From assembly GCA_002502175.1 (NCBI GenBank), contig DAPQ01000020.1:1-37680 (forward strand): 37,680 bases of DNA. Direction: 5' to 3'. The notes under the pieces were generated by a model, which saw nothing but the letters and a program-made list of their open reading frames with translations, had not been told where the DNA came from and searched no databases. Numbering within the stretch: the first letter of the stretch is position 1; each line of letters opens with the position of its first letter. This document shows positions 26,704 to 35,560 of this stretch, piece after piece. The translations under genes and the position numbers were made by a program. This stretch comes from Euryarchaeota archaeon UBA19. GTDB taxonomy: Archaea; Thermoplasmatota; Poseidoniia; Poseidoniales; Thalassarchaeaceae.

Positions 26704-26708
26704 GGAGG
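26704..26708 (+). promoter_or_regulatory. Shine-Dalgarno site that decides the alaS start
   Basis: GGAGG within GGGAGGGG lies 7 bases before the ATG at 26716 and only 4 before the GTG at 26713, so ATG is preferred. Confidence 0.6.
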
Positions 26709-26715
26709 GGCAGTG

Positions 26716-29574
26716 ATGGCGTTCGGAGAGACCAATATTCCCTTTTGGGAAGAGTCAGGACACTCATGCAGAGTTTGTTCTGTCACTGGTCTCAGGTTTT
26801 GGTCACGAGACGAAAATCGTACAACTTCTGGTGATACGGTTGAAGACTCATACACGTTTATTGGCAATCCAATAATCAAGGGATTTCCCATGCGTGGAAA
26901 AGAATTGAAAGATGCCATGCGCGAGACCTTCCTCGATTACTTTGAGCAGAGAGGACATGCTAGAATAGACCCATATCCAGTATTAGCCCGATGGCGAGAT
27001 GATATTCACTTGACCATTGCTTCAATCGCTGATTTCCAGCCGCATGTAACTAGTGGATTGGTGCCTCCACCGGCAAATCCTCTCGGGATAAGCCAACCCT
27101 GCATTCGATTAACCGATGTTGCTGCCGTTGGACGCTCTGGTAGGCATTTGACCACCTTCGAAATGATGGCTCACCACGCCTTCAATCGACCAGAAGATGG
27201 AGATGTGATATATTGGATCGATCAATGTGTTCGATATTGTGATGATATGCTGGTTAACACATTTGGAATAGAACCTGCTGATATTACCTATATCGAAAAT
27301 CCGTGGTCCGGGGGCGGAAATGCAGGTCCGGCTCTGGAAGTCATTGTCGGTGGGCTGGAGTTAGCTACTCTGGTTTTCATGAATCTAGAGGAGCATGAAG
27401 ACGGCGATGTCGAAATCAAAGGACTTCGATACAGAGAGATGCCTCTTCAGATTATTGACACAGGATATGGTTTGGAGAGGTTTTGTTGGGCTGCGGCAGG
27501 GACCTCTACAATTTACGAAGCAATCTATCCTGAGTCTGTCGGTTGGTTGAAGCAAATCGCAGGCTTTGATTCGATGGTTGAAGGATTAGGATTAGGTGTC
27601 GACACAGATGACTTGCTTGCTGAATTATCTCAACTTGCTGGAATTCTCAATATTGATGTTGGAACCGATGTCGACTCATTGTACCAGAGACTCGTTGAAA
27701 GATTGGGAGACGGTGGCGTGGACATTTCGGTTTCCGGCCTAAAACGCCTTACTGAGCCTCTTTCGTCGATTTATGCAATCCCTGACCATATGCATGCAAT
27801 TTGCAATATGCTAGGTGATGGCTTAGTGCCTAGTAACGCAAAAGCGGGCTATCTTGTTCGAATGATGGCGCGTAGAGTTTGTAGAATGAAGGGAGATTTA
27901 GGCGTCGATGTCTCCCTTCGAGATTTGGCTGCACACCACATCGACACTCACCTCGATATGGATGGATTTGTCCAGAGTAGGGATGGAATTCTCATCATTC
28001 TAGATTTGGAAGAGGCTCGATATCATGAGATGTTGAGAAAGGGTGAAGCTGCGGTTAGAACTGCACTTAGAGAACTTCCACAAGATGCTTACAATGCACC
28101 TGATGAGGTGCTATTTCGTTTAGCAGAAGAAAGAGGCCTCAATCCAGAAATGGTAGTTTCCATTGCAAGAAAATTAGGTTGGGAGAATCTCTCTGTTAGA
28201 GTAGGCTTCGCTGCTGATATGGCAGCTAGAAATGCAGAGAGAACAAAGGCCGCTGCAAAGGGTAAAGAAAAGGGCCATATTTTCCAAACGGACTTCCCCC
28301 CCACTCGACAGGATTACTATTCAGACACAAGTCAAACTGAATTCAGTGCAGTGGTCCTCGATTGTAAGCCATTAACAAACACACAAATCGACTCACTAAA
28401 TCTATCCTCAGAGGTTGTGGAACCACCTACTCATTCTGTTGTTTTGGATAGTACTCTATTCTATCCCGAGGGGGGCGGTCAACTGGGCGACCAAGGAAGT
28501 TTAGGAACCGCAAGAGTGGTCGATACTAGAATAGAAAGTGGAGTAATTTATCACCTGACTAATTCCTCCGTCGAAGAGGGAGATATTACTGGACAAATCG
28601 ATTGGGGAAGAAGACGGCAACTAATGGATCACCACACCGCAGTCCACATTGTAGGCGGAAGCGCTCGTGCTATACTAGGTCCACACATTTGGCAAGCCGG
28701 TTCGAACAAGGGTGGACGATATGCAAGAATTGACTTAACTCACTACTCCAGACTTTCTCGGGATGATTTGGATAAGATTGAAGATCATGCAAATGACATC
28801 ATCGCAAAGAATCCTGTTGTAGAAAAATTAGTTCTGGATAGAGCAGAAGCTGATTTGCAATTCGGCTTCGAATTATATCAGGGCGGTCCGCCCAAACATA
28901 GTCAGATTCGAATAATCAAAATCGGCGACCACGATGTGCAGGCTTGTGGAGGAACGCATCACGACAACACCGGTGAAGTTTCTGAACTTCGCATCATCCG
29001 GTCTAGTCAAGTCCAAGACGGGGTCGAGCGTCTGCAAATCGTGGCAGGGGAGACGGCACGCGAGCACGCGCGAATTCAGGAACGCCTCTTGAACGAATCA
29101 AGCGAAGTCCTTGGGGTGTCTCCAGAGGACCTTCCAAGTGCGGTTTCTCGTTTCTTTGATGAGTGGAAAACTCAGCAGAAGAAGATTGAATCGTTGGAGG
29201 CCGAAATCGTCAGACTGCGGACCAGTGGAGGGGGCGATGGCGCCATTGAAAAGGACGGAATTCGCTATGCCGTTATGGAAGTTGATGGCGATATGAAAGC
29301 AGTTATGTCTATGCTAAGCCAATTAACACGAGATCCTCAAAATCCGACTCTAGCAGTTCTTGGAACTAGAGATGGAGGTGGGAAACTAATCGTCGCCAGC
29401 ACTGAAGGATCACTCGCGGCTGAGAAACATGATGCCACAGAAATTCTTGCCGCCATAGCCGGACACATAGATGGTGGCGGAGGAGGGCGACCGACAATGG
29501 CTCAAGGCGGCGGTTCAAACTCGGATGGCATACCCGATGCATTGGAAGCCGCTCGTAATCTACTCGGGTTGTGA
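26716..29574 (+). CDS. alaS: Alanyl-tRNA synthetase, archaeal type
   Basis: Charges tRNA-Ala and clears mischarged Ser/Gly-tRNA. The 952 residues run through the archaeal N-terminal extension (CRVC at 18-21, TFIGNP), a class II catalytic core (RPTDVAAVGRSGRHLT-like region; motif 3-like GYGLERFCW), the tRNA-recognition helices, the editing domain with zinc ligands H639, H643 (HHTAVH) and C744, H748 (CGGTH), and the DHHA1/C-Ala end with GGGGGRPTMAQGGG. The N-terminal zinc site seems damaged: where archaeal enzymes usually have CGDxPC this one has SGDTVE (38-43). The stop overlaps the possible GTG start of the aminotransferase, so they are co-transcribed. Confidence 0.96.
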   Translation: MAFGETNIPFWEESGHSCRVCSVTGLRFWSRDENRTTSGDTVEDSYTFIGNPIIKGFPMRGKELKDAMRETFLDYFEQRGHARIDPYPVLARWRDDIHLTIASIADFQPHVTSGLVPPPANPLGISQPCIRLTDVAAVGRSGRHLTTFEMMAHHAFNRPEDGDVIYWIDQCVRYCDDMLVNTFGIEPADITYIENPWSGGGNAGPALEVIVGGLELATLVFMNLEEHEDGDVEIKGLRYREMPLQIIDTGYGLERFCWAAAGTSTIYEAIYPESVGWLKQIAGFDSMVEGLGLGVDTDDLLAELSQLAGILNIDVGTDVDSLYQRLVERLGDGGVDISVSGLKRLTEPLSSIYAIPDHMHAICNMLGDGLVPSNAKAGYLVRMMARRVCRMKGDLGVDVSLRDLAAHHIDTHLDMDGFVQSRDGILIILDLEEARYHEMLRKGEAAVRTALRELPQDAYNAPDEVLFRLAEERGLNPEMVVSIARKLGWENLSVRVGFAADMAARNAERTKAAAKGKEKGHIFQTDFPPTRQDYYSDTSQTEFSAVVLDCKPLTNTQIDSLNLSSEVVEPPTHSVVLDSTLFYPEGGGQLGDQGSLGTARVVDTRIESGVIYHLTNSSVEEGDITGQIDWGRRRQLMDHHTAVHIVGGSARAILGPHIWQAGSNKGGRYARIDLTHYSRLSRDDLDKIEDHANDIIAKNPVVEKLVLDRAEADLQFGFELYQGGPPKHSQIRIIKIGDHDVQACGGTHHDNTGEVSELRIIRSSQVQDGVERLQIVAGETAREHARIQERLLNESSEVLGVSPEDLPSAVSRFFDEWKTQQKKIESLEAEIVRLRTSGGGDGAIEKDGIRYAVMEVDGDMKAVMSMLSQLTRDPQNPTLAVLGTRDGGGKLIVASTEGSLAAEKHDATEILAAIAGHIDGGGGGRPTMAQGGGSNSDGIPDALEAARNLLGL

Positions 29575-29579
29575 GAGAA

Positions 29580-30779
29580 ATGGTCGAACAAGTCGATGTT
29601 TCTGCGCGTGCCGCTGCAATCGAATATGCGATTAGAGATGTAGTAGTTCCTGCCGTTGAGTTGGAGAAACAAGGTCATAAAATTATTCGGCTTAACATTG
29701 GAGACCCATTGGCATACGAAGGATTACCAACTCCTGAACATATGATTTCTGCCTACAAACAGGCATTGGATGCTCAGGATAATGGCTACGGACCTTCATA
29801 CGGAATTCCTTCCCTTAGGCAGGCGATTGCCAAAGCTGAATCCGGCAAAGGCTGGGATTGTTCAGAAGATGATGTGTATGTTACACACGGAGTAACCGAA
29901 GCCCTGCAAATAATCTTCGCCGCATTTCTAGAAGAGGGGTCAAAGGTACTAGCTCCAGGCCCCCATTATCCCCCCTACATGGCTTATCCTCAGATGTATG
30001 GCGCTAGCACAATTGAATATCGCCTCAATCCAAACGATGGCTGGCGAATTGATCTGGAAGATATCAAAGCCAAGATGGATGATAGTGTTCGTCTACTAGT
30101 GTTAATTAATCCAAATAATCCTACAGGAAATGTACTAACTTCTGATGAAATAGATGCATTGCTAGAGATTTCAAAAGAATACCCTAAGTGTACGATTATT
30201 GCTGATGAAATCTACGATGCACTTGATTTCACAGGCAAACTTTGCTCTATAGCCTCAAGATCGAAATCCTCCCCAGTGATCGTTCTAAATGGGGTTTCTA
30301 AGGTCTACTTTGCTCCAGGTTGGCGCATTGGCTACATGGCATGGCATGACCCTGAAGGACGCCTAGAGTTGGTTCGCGATGGAGTCGAGAGATTACTGAG
30401 AAGTCGCTTGTGTGCTTCTACTCCCGCCCAACATGGCTACTTGGCTGGATTAACCGATGAACACGATTGGCTAGAAGGGCATCGTTCCAGAGTGAAGCAA
30501 AGATTGGATTATTGCAAGGATAGAATTTCACAGATAGATGGACTGGAGTGCGAATCACCAGGAGGTGCCTTCTACCTATTTGTCAGGATTACAGATGAAT
30601 CCGTAACTTCAGACAAACAATGGGTTCTAGATCTCCTCCACCAACAACATGTACTGGTTGTGCATGGCTCTGGATTCTCTCCTGAATTCGGTTCCGGACA
30701 TTTTCGTATGGTCTGCTTGCCTCCCATCGAAGTATTATCAACAGCCTTCGACCGAATTGACAAATTCATCAATGGATGA
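29580..30779 (+). CDS. Class I PLP-dependent aminotransferase, AlaA/AlaT-like
   Basis: A 399-residue fold-type I aminotransferase, probably alanine- or aspartate-forming. Visible are NGYGPSYGIPSLRQAI (68-83), the substrate-side NPNNPTG (177-183), ADEIYD (208-213), the PLP-binding Lys241 in NGVSKVYFAPGWRIGY and the carboxylate-binding Arg in GHFRMV near the end. The segment LLRSRLCASTPAQHG resembles the E. coli AlaA-type sequence, which together with alaS directly upstream hints at alanine synthesis feeding tRNA charging. This is inference; tyrosine or branched-chain use is not excluded. The start may be ATG 29580 or GTG 29571, the latter overlapping the alaS stop. Confidence 0.88.
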   Translation: MVEQVDVSARAAAIEYAIRDVVVPAVELEKQGHKIIRLNIGDPLAYEGLPTPEHMISAYKQALDAQDNGYGPSYGIPSLRQAIAKAESGKGWDCSEDDVYVTHGVTEALQIIFAAFLEEGSKVLAPGPHYPPYMAYPQMYGASTIEYRLNPNDGWRIDLEDIKAKMDDSVRLLVLINPNNPTGNVLTSDEIDALLEISKEYPKCTIIADEIYDALDFTGKLCSIASRSKSSPVIVLNGVSKVYFAPGWRIGYMAWHDPEGRLELVRDGVERLLRSRLCASTPAQHGYLAGLTDEHDWLEGHRSRVKQRLDYCKDRISQIDGLECESPGGAFYLFVRITDESVTSDKQWVLDLLHQQHVLVVHGSGFSPEFGSGHFRMVCLPPIEVLSTAFDRIDKFING

Positions 30780-31890
30780 TCGCATGGGATTTTTTGATTT
30801 CCTCAATCGAAATAAATCTCCATCTGACCCTGTGGAAAGCATAAAACAACGATGGTTATACCTTTCTAATGGATTGATAAAAGACAATGATTCCTCAAAA
30901 ATCAATCATTACGGTGCTAGATTCTCCGCCCATGGATTTGAGACATGGTTCTTGGGTTTAGAACAGAGGCTAGGTCAGAGTTTAGGCCGTAGATTAGCCC
31001 ATGCGGCTTTAGAGCATCAAGAATTTTTCCTGAAAAATTCTGGTGTTAAAATCCCCTCTACTAGAGATCCTAATAATTGGACGGAAAATTCACTAGATTG
31101 GCAAACAAGAGGTCTAGGAGCGTATAGAAAATTAGAGGATGAGGACGAAGTTAGACTACTTGTTGAAAATCCCGCCTCATCTCCGATATGCTCGGGTTTA
31201 CTTACTTCAGCATGGGAAATTGCTACAGCAAAACGTCACCGTTTTGTTTGGTCTCAGAGTTCTCAAGAAGGTCTAGTTGTTAGTTTGAATCTTGACCACA
31301 AGGACTTACCAACCCCTTCCGAACAAATCCTTCTCTGGCCAAATTCAGATAGTGATTCTGTAAATTACGAATTAACAGAAGAATCATGGGAAGACCTAAG
31401 GGTAGAATCTCGAGGAGTTTGGTCAATAATGAATGAAAGAAAAATGATTATTCATAGAGACATGATATTAAGATTTGAAGAGTTTTGCCTTCCATACATA
31501 TCCACCATTGAATCGGGAAGGCAAGATATCGAATGGCCAATTGAAGATGTCGAGCGTAAGTTATGGTGGACATCAGCGGCTGATTCAATGAGGCAAATGC
31601 ATTTTGATTCCGGCTTACATATTTTAATTTCAAAGCCAGATGATTGGATTGGAATAGGGCGAAGACATCTGTCCATGAATGGTCTAGGAGCGGTTGAATC
31701 TGCAGAGTCATTTGACGAACACGGAGGTGTAAAAATTACCCTAAAAAATACGTTTCATCCGGCAATTTCAGGAGGGGTATTATTGGCTTGCTGGGAACGT
31801 GCTCACGGAAGGCGTGGAAAACTAAAGTGTAGATTTAACAGTGGCTCAGTAGACTTATTTTTGTCCTCATCTGTTGATATAGCAGACTGA
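30772..31890 (+). CDS. Unknown 372-aa cytoplasmic protein, third gene of the alaS unit
   Basis: I do not recognise the family. There is no signal peptide or membrane helix. The N-terminus MDDRMGFFDFLNR and an Arg/His-rich helix (LEQRLGQSLGRRLAHAALEH) precede a mixed alpha/beta sequence unusually rich in Trp, ending in beta-type SGSVDLFLSSS. The frame is open from 30649, but residues before 30772 merely overlap the aminotransferase in another frame; the ATG at 30772 overlaps its end by 8 bases and is the natural coupled start (ATG at 30784 is an alternative). The end is 40 bases before the next gene. Confidence 0.68.
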   Translation: MDDRMGFFDFLNRNKSPSDPVESIKQRWLYLSNGLIKDNDSSKINHYGARFSAHGFETWFLGLEQRLGQSLGRRLAHAALEHQEFFLKNSGVKIPSTRDPNNWTENSLDWQTRGLGAYRKLEDEDEVRLLVENPASSPICSGLLTSAWEIATAKRHRFVWSQSSQEGLVVSLNLDHKDLPTPSEQILLWPNSDSDSVNYELTEESWEDLRVESRGVWSIMNERKMIIHRDMILRFEEFCLPYISTIESGRQDIEWPIEDVERKLWWTSAADSMRQMHFDSGLHILISKPDDWIGIGRRHLSMNGLGAVESAESFDEHGGVKITLKNTFHPAISGGVLLACWERAHGRRGKLKCRFNSGSVDLFLSSSVDIAD

Positions 31891-31916
31891 CGTTAGAGAT
31901 GCGTTATCGCTGAAAC

Positions 31917-31923
31917 ATTATAT
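31917..31923 (+). promoter_or_regulatory. TATA-like element before the calcium-repeat surface protein
   Basis: ATTATAT lies just upstream of the reading frame. Transcription from it would start near 31946, downstream of the TTG at 31931, which raises the possibility that translation begins at the GTG at 31964. Confidence 0.4.
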
Positions 31924-31930
31924 CCATGAC

Positions 31931-34900
31931 TTGAGTCAACAGAGCAACCCCGTAAGGGGTTGGGTGAGAATTTTGGCTTTGAATCACAATCAATACGCAG
32001 TCGCGGCGATTGCCGTGACACTATGTCTAGCAGGGTTCTACACAATAATTGACGCAGGACTTTCGACTACCGAATCAGGTGGATTCGAGCCCGCTGGATC
32101 CGATGTTATAATCTCAGATGCAGAGGCCCAACAGACAGGTAGAGATACTGATGGAGACGGCCTTCCAGATAGGATGGAACAGACTCTTTATGGTACAGAT
32201 GACAATAATCCCGACACCGATGGGGACGGCTTAGAGGACGGTTGGGAAGTTGCTAACGGATTGGATCCTTTGGACAGTGGTGAGCCAGATGATCGTGATA
32301 TTGAAAATACGAATGCTGATGGAGAGGATGCTGGTGAACAAAATGAAACATTCCCAGACCCAGACAACGGTCCATATGGTGACCCAGATAGGGACGGTCT
32401 AACCAATGAACAGGAAGCAGCTATTGGAACAAACCCGACCGCTAGCGATAGTGACGGCGATGGTTTGAATGACCGCTGGGAATCACTTTACACTGAAACT
32501 GTACAAACTCCACAAGGACCTGTGACTCTATTAGACCCATTAAATCCAAACTGGGGGTGCCCTTTACTTACACCTCAAGTTGAGGCTGAAATGCAGGTAA
32601 TCATTGGTACTAGTACCTGGAATTCTCTACCAGTTGGTCCAAATGGCGATCATTCCTGTGATTCAGTTCTAGATATCGACAGGCAGGGCCCAGATTCATT
32701 ACCGAATTATCTTGAGGAAATATATGACACCAATCCGCTAGAAGAAGACAGTGATGGTGATTTAATCCCAGATAGAATTGAGGTCGGTTATGGTTCCCAA
32801 GAATTACAAGTTCACTGTGGCGTTCCTCAATTCGGAACCACACGGTTGGACGCACCATACACTGATTTGATGAGTGGAGTTGGCGATTTAACTTGGTTCA
32901 ATGAAGACATGGATGGCGATGGCCGTCTAAATGGACCAGGTGATTGGGACACAGATGGCGATGGGATGCCTGATGGATTCGAGTATTGTTACAACACTCT
33001 GCTAAATCCAGCGAATTCCACCGACGCCTACGGCGATGGTGATGAAGACGGCTTGAATAATGTCGAAGAATACGAGGTGGCTTACACCTGGGGTGCAGTC
33101 AATTTCACCAATCCATTAGTCGCTGATACCGACAGTGATGGTATGCCTGACGGATGGGAGTATAATAGCGGCATTCATCCTAACGACGGTAGCAACGCAG
33201 AAGAAGACCCTGATTTTGATGGATATGATGCAGATGGAGATGGAGCCGTTCGCTACACTGATTTGGTCGGTATCTCCACAGTACACAACATTGTTGTGGA
33301 AATCGGAGATTTCGTACAGGTTAATCGTACTATAATGTGGGTCAGAACAGTTCAGGACAGCCAATATGTCAACATCCCCGTCAAAACACCAACCGAAGGA
33401 TATGTTTACGCAATCAACGTCCAAGTAGGTCAAGAAGTCACTAGCCGTCTCCAAGACCTAGCAATCGTTGTTGAAGATCATGAGCGATTTACCAACCTAG
33501 ATGAATATCGAGCTAAATTTAGCCCTGACACCGATTTTAACCAGCCAGAAGAAGATTGGGCAATTTTGGGACGTTCAACAGACCCATTAGTTCAGGACAC
33601 TGACGGTGATGGCCTGATTGATGGTATCGAAGTTATTGGCTGGACCATTAGAGTCGTGGATATGGGAGTTCGAGATGTTACCGTTTATTCAGATCCAGGA
33701 GTTTACGACACCGATCGAGATGGATTGTCTGATTCTACTGAATATTATGAAACATTCACCAATGCTAGCGATAGAGATACTGATAGTGATGGATTGGAAG
33801 ACTTTACTGAAGCGGTTGACGGATTTATGTGGAATGGATCGGTTTACTTCACGAACGCCTCAATGTTTGATACAGATAACGATGGTTTGAATGACGGAGA
33901 AGAGGTAATCAATGGTCAAGACCAGTACATCACTCACGCAAATAATGCAGATACTGATGATGATGGACTTTCAGATGGAGGAGAGGTCCTGTATATTCCT
34001 CGACCTTGGCAATCTGCAACAAATCCATTGGACAATGATACCGATGACGATGGCCAACCGGATGGTTGGGAGATGCAGGTATTTTCAGTACAGCAGAATA
34101 CAAATTCACACAGTCTTTGGATAACCACTCAGAATTGGTTACCAATCGGATGTACAAGTATGATCGAATGCGGCCTTGGTCCAGGCGGATGGGTTTGGGA
34201 TAGTTACCTCAAAGGTTTCCAAACATCTGGGGATCGTAATGGTGATGGTATTCTTGATCCTAAATATTTCATTCACGAGATGAATTTGACTGGATTTACA
34301 ATCCCGAGTGATGGAAGATGGGCTCTAGACCCGTCATTCGGTTCTATGCCTGACTCTAATTTTGATATCGATAATGACACCCTTCTCAATGCTCTAGAAG
34401 CTCCTGATAGGTGGGACACCAACCCTGTTGATGACGACACAGATGGTGATTTACTAGCTGATGGTTGGGAGGTATCTGCATCAGAGAGAGCGATTAGCTT
34501 GGGTCTGGTTGACAACAATACCCTCGATGCTCTTGGTGCAAGAGGGCCAATGGATCCGAGAATGCCAGATTCCGACTTAGATGGTATTGATGACGGCTCC
34601 GAAGATTTCGATGATGATGGTCTGAATAGGACGCATTTACTGAATAGGTATTGTCCGGGTTGGGATGATCAACAAAATGCTGAATGTCACATTGACCCAA
34701 CGACCGATAAGGGAGGTCGTTTCTATGATGACTTGGAGAATTATACAAATTACGAAGAATTCCAAAATAAGACCGACCCTGTATTAGCTGACACGGATGG
34801 AGATGGATGGGCTGATGGGTCTGAGGTTTACCACCAAGATCATGACAATGATGGAATGTGGTCTGGATGGGAATTTTACTTCGATTTCGACCCATTCGAT

Positions 34901-35026
34901 GCCGCAGATGCGTTCGTTGATTCCGATGGTGATGGCTACAATAACAAGTGTGAAAATAAATGGAATACAAATCCAAAAGACCCTACTAGTTTCCCCAGTC
35001 AAGGAGAATTGTGTACGAACGATTAG
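31931..35026 (+). CDS. Surface protein with many thrombospondin-type-3-like calcium repeats
   Basis: Up to 1031 residues. One hydrophobic helix (about 22-40, YAVAAIAVTLCLAGFYTII) anchors or exports the protein. About twenty Asp-rich loops of the DxDxDGxxDxxE type follow (for example DTDGDGLPDRMEQ at 72-84, DTDGDGLEDGWEV at 95-107, DSDGDGLNDRWE at 173-184, and a last one near the C-terminus). These are typical Ca-binding TSP3-like repeats that stiffen extracellular stalks. Residues 451-516 do not fit the repeat and look like a lipoyl/HlyD-type sandwich (TPTEGYVYAINVQVGQEV). Start uncertain: TTG 31931 or GTG 31964, the latter favoured by the TATA box at 31917. There is no C-terminal helix, unlike the other two giant proteins. 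Confidence 0.82.
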   Translation: MSQQSNPVRGWVRILALNHNQYAVAAIAVTLCLAGFYTIIDAGLSTTESGGFEPAGSDVIISDAEAQQTGRDTDGDGLPDRMEQTLYGTDDNNPDTDGDGLEDGWEVANGLDPLDSGEPDDRDIENTNADGEDAGEQNETFPDPDNGPYGDPDRDGLTNEQEAAIGTNPTASDSDGDGLNDRWESLYTETVQTPQGPVTLLDPLNPNWGCPLLTPQVEAEMQVIIGTSTWNSLPVGPNGDHSCDSVLDIDRQGPDSLPNYLEEIYDTNPLEEDSDGDLIPDRIEVGYGSQELQVHCGVPQFGTTRLDAPYTDLMSGVGDLTWFNEDMDGDGRLNGPGDWDTDGDGMPDGFEYCYNTLLNPANSTDAYGDGDEDGLNNVEEYEVAYTWGAVNFTNPLVADTDSDGMPDGWEYNSGIHPNDGSNAEEDPDFDGYDADGDGAVRYTDLVGISTVHNIVVEIGDFVQVNRTIMWVRTVQDSQYVNIPVKTPTEGYVYAINVQVGQEVTSRLQDLAIVVEDHERFTNLDEYRAKFSPDTDFNQPEEDWAILGRSTDPLVQDTDGDGLIDGIEVIGWTIRVVDMGVRDVTVYSDPGVYDTDRDGLSDSTEYYETFTNASDRDTDSDGLEDFTEAVDGFMWNGSVYFTNASMFDTDNDGLNDGEEVINGQDQYITHANNADTDDDGLSDGGEVLYIPRPWQSATNPLDNDTDDDGQPDGWEMQVFSVQQNTNSHSLWITTQNWLPIGCTSMIECGLGPGGWVWDSYLKGFQTSGDRNGDGILDPKYFIHEMNLTGFTIPSDGRWALDPSFGSMPDSNFDIDNDTLLNALEAPDRWDTNPVDDDTDGDLLADGWEVSASERAISLGLVDNNTLDALGARGPMDPRMPDSDLDGIDDGSEDFDDDGLNRTHLLNRYCPGWDDQQNAECHIDPTTDKGGRFYDDLENYTNYEEFQNKTDPVLADTDGDGWADGSEVYHQDHDNDGMWSGWEFYFDFDPFDAADAFVDSDGDGYNNKCENKWNTNPKDPTSFPSQGELCTND

Positions 35027-35032
35027 TTCGTA
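35014..35032 (+). terminator. Hairpin across the stop codon of the calcium-repeat protein
   Basis: TACGAAC-GATTA-GTTCGTA is a perfect 7-bp stem with a 5-base loop; the TAG stop lies partly in the loop. There is no strong T tract after it, so a role as terminator or as 3'-end stabiliser is only possible. Confidence 0.35.
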
Positions 35033-35081
35033 TCCCTTAGGTTTCATCACATAACACCCTCTCCGAGGTATTGGTGAGAAT

Positions 35082-35555
35082 ATGTCTTGGTGGGTAATGC
35101 CTACTACTGCAGATATTGGTTTTAGGGCTTTCTCAGATAGCCCAACAGGGATTCTTAGGGAATCTGCTCTTGCCTTGCAGGGAATCCAACTTTCTGATAG
35201 AGGATTAGAATATCTTGACGGACACATACGTCACGTTGCTGAATGGAGTATACCGTTTGGTAGTGCAGATATTGAACGCACTCTCGTCAGATGGTTGGAA
35301 GAGGTATTGTACAATTCTTATGTCGAAGATAAATGGCTGGTAGAATCAGAATTATCGCTTGACGAGGAATATCTCCGAGCCCAAGTGTTGTGGGTTGAAT
35401 CTAGAGACGTTGAATTGGAAATCGAGGTCAAGGCAGTAACTCTCCATGACCTTGTTGTGAGAGAAGTAGGTTTGGGAGAGATTGTCGATGGAGTTGAGGG
35501 TGTACCTTCTTTTGAAGGACCTGGCTGGATGGCACAAGTTGTATTGGACATTTGA
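35082..35555 (+). CDS. Archease, activator of RtcB
   Basis: A small protein that lets RtcB complete several rounds of ligation by promoting guanylation. The 157 residues match the archease family: TTADIGFRAF near the start with the metal-binding Asp11, the middle EVLYNSYVEDKWLVESE, then EVKAVTLHDLVVREV (114-128) and the C-terminal MAQVVLDI with the second key Asp156. The length is slightly above the usual 140. Start at 35082 or at the ATG at 35097 (MPTTADIG); the family often begins just before the TADIG motif. It ends 5 bases before the end of the convergent permease gene. Confidence 0.9.
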   Translation: MSWWVMPTTADIGFRAFSDSPTGILRESALALQGIQLSDRGLEYLDGHIRHVAEWSIPFGSADIERTLVRWLEEVLYNSYVEDKWLVESELSLDEEYLRAQVLWVESRDVELEIEVKAVTLHDLVVREVGLGEIVDGVEGVPSFEGPGWMAQVVLDI

Positions 35556-35560
35556 AGAGA

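Noticed and set aside
30649..30771. N-terminal extension of the unknown 372-aa protein
   Set aside because: It lies wholly inside the aminotransferase gene in another frame; the coupled ATG at 30772 is a more natural start.
32188..34976. Long ORFs in other frames inside the calcium-repeat gene
   Set aside because: They are shadows of the GAT/GAC-rich repeats; their His/Ser-rich translations mirror the Asp codons.
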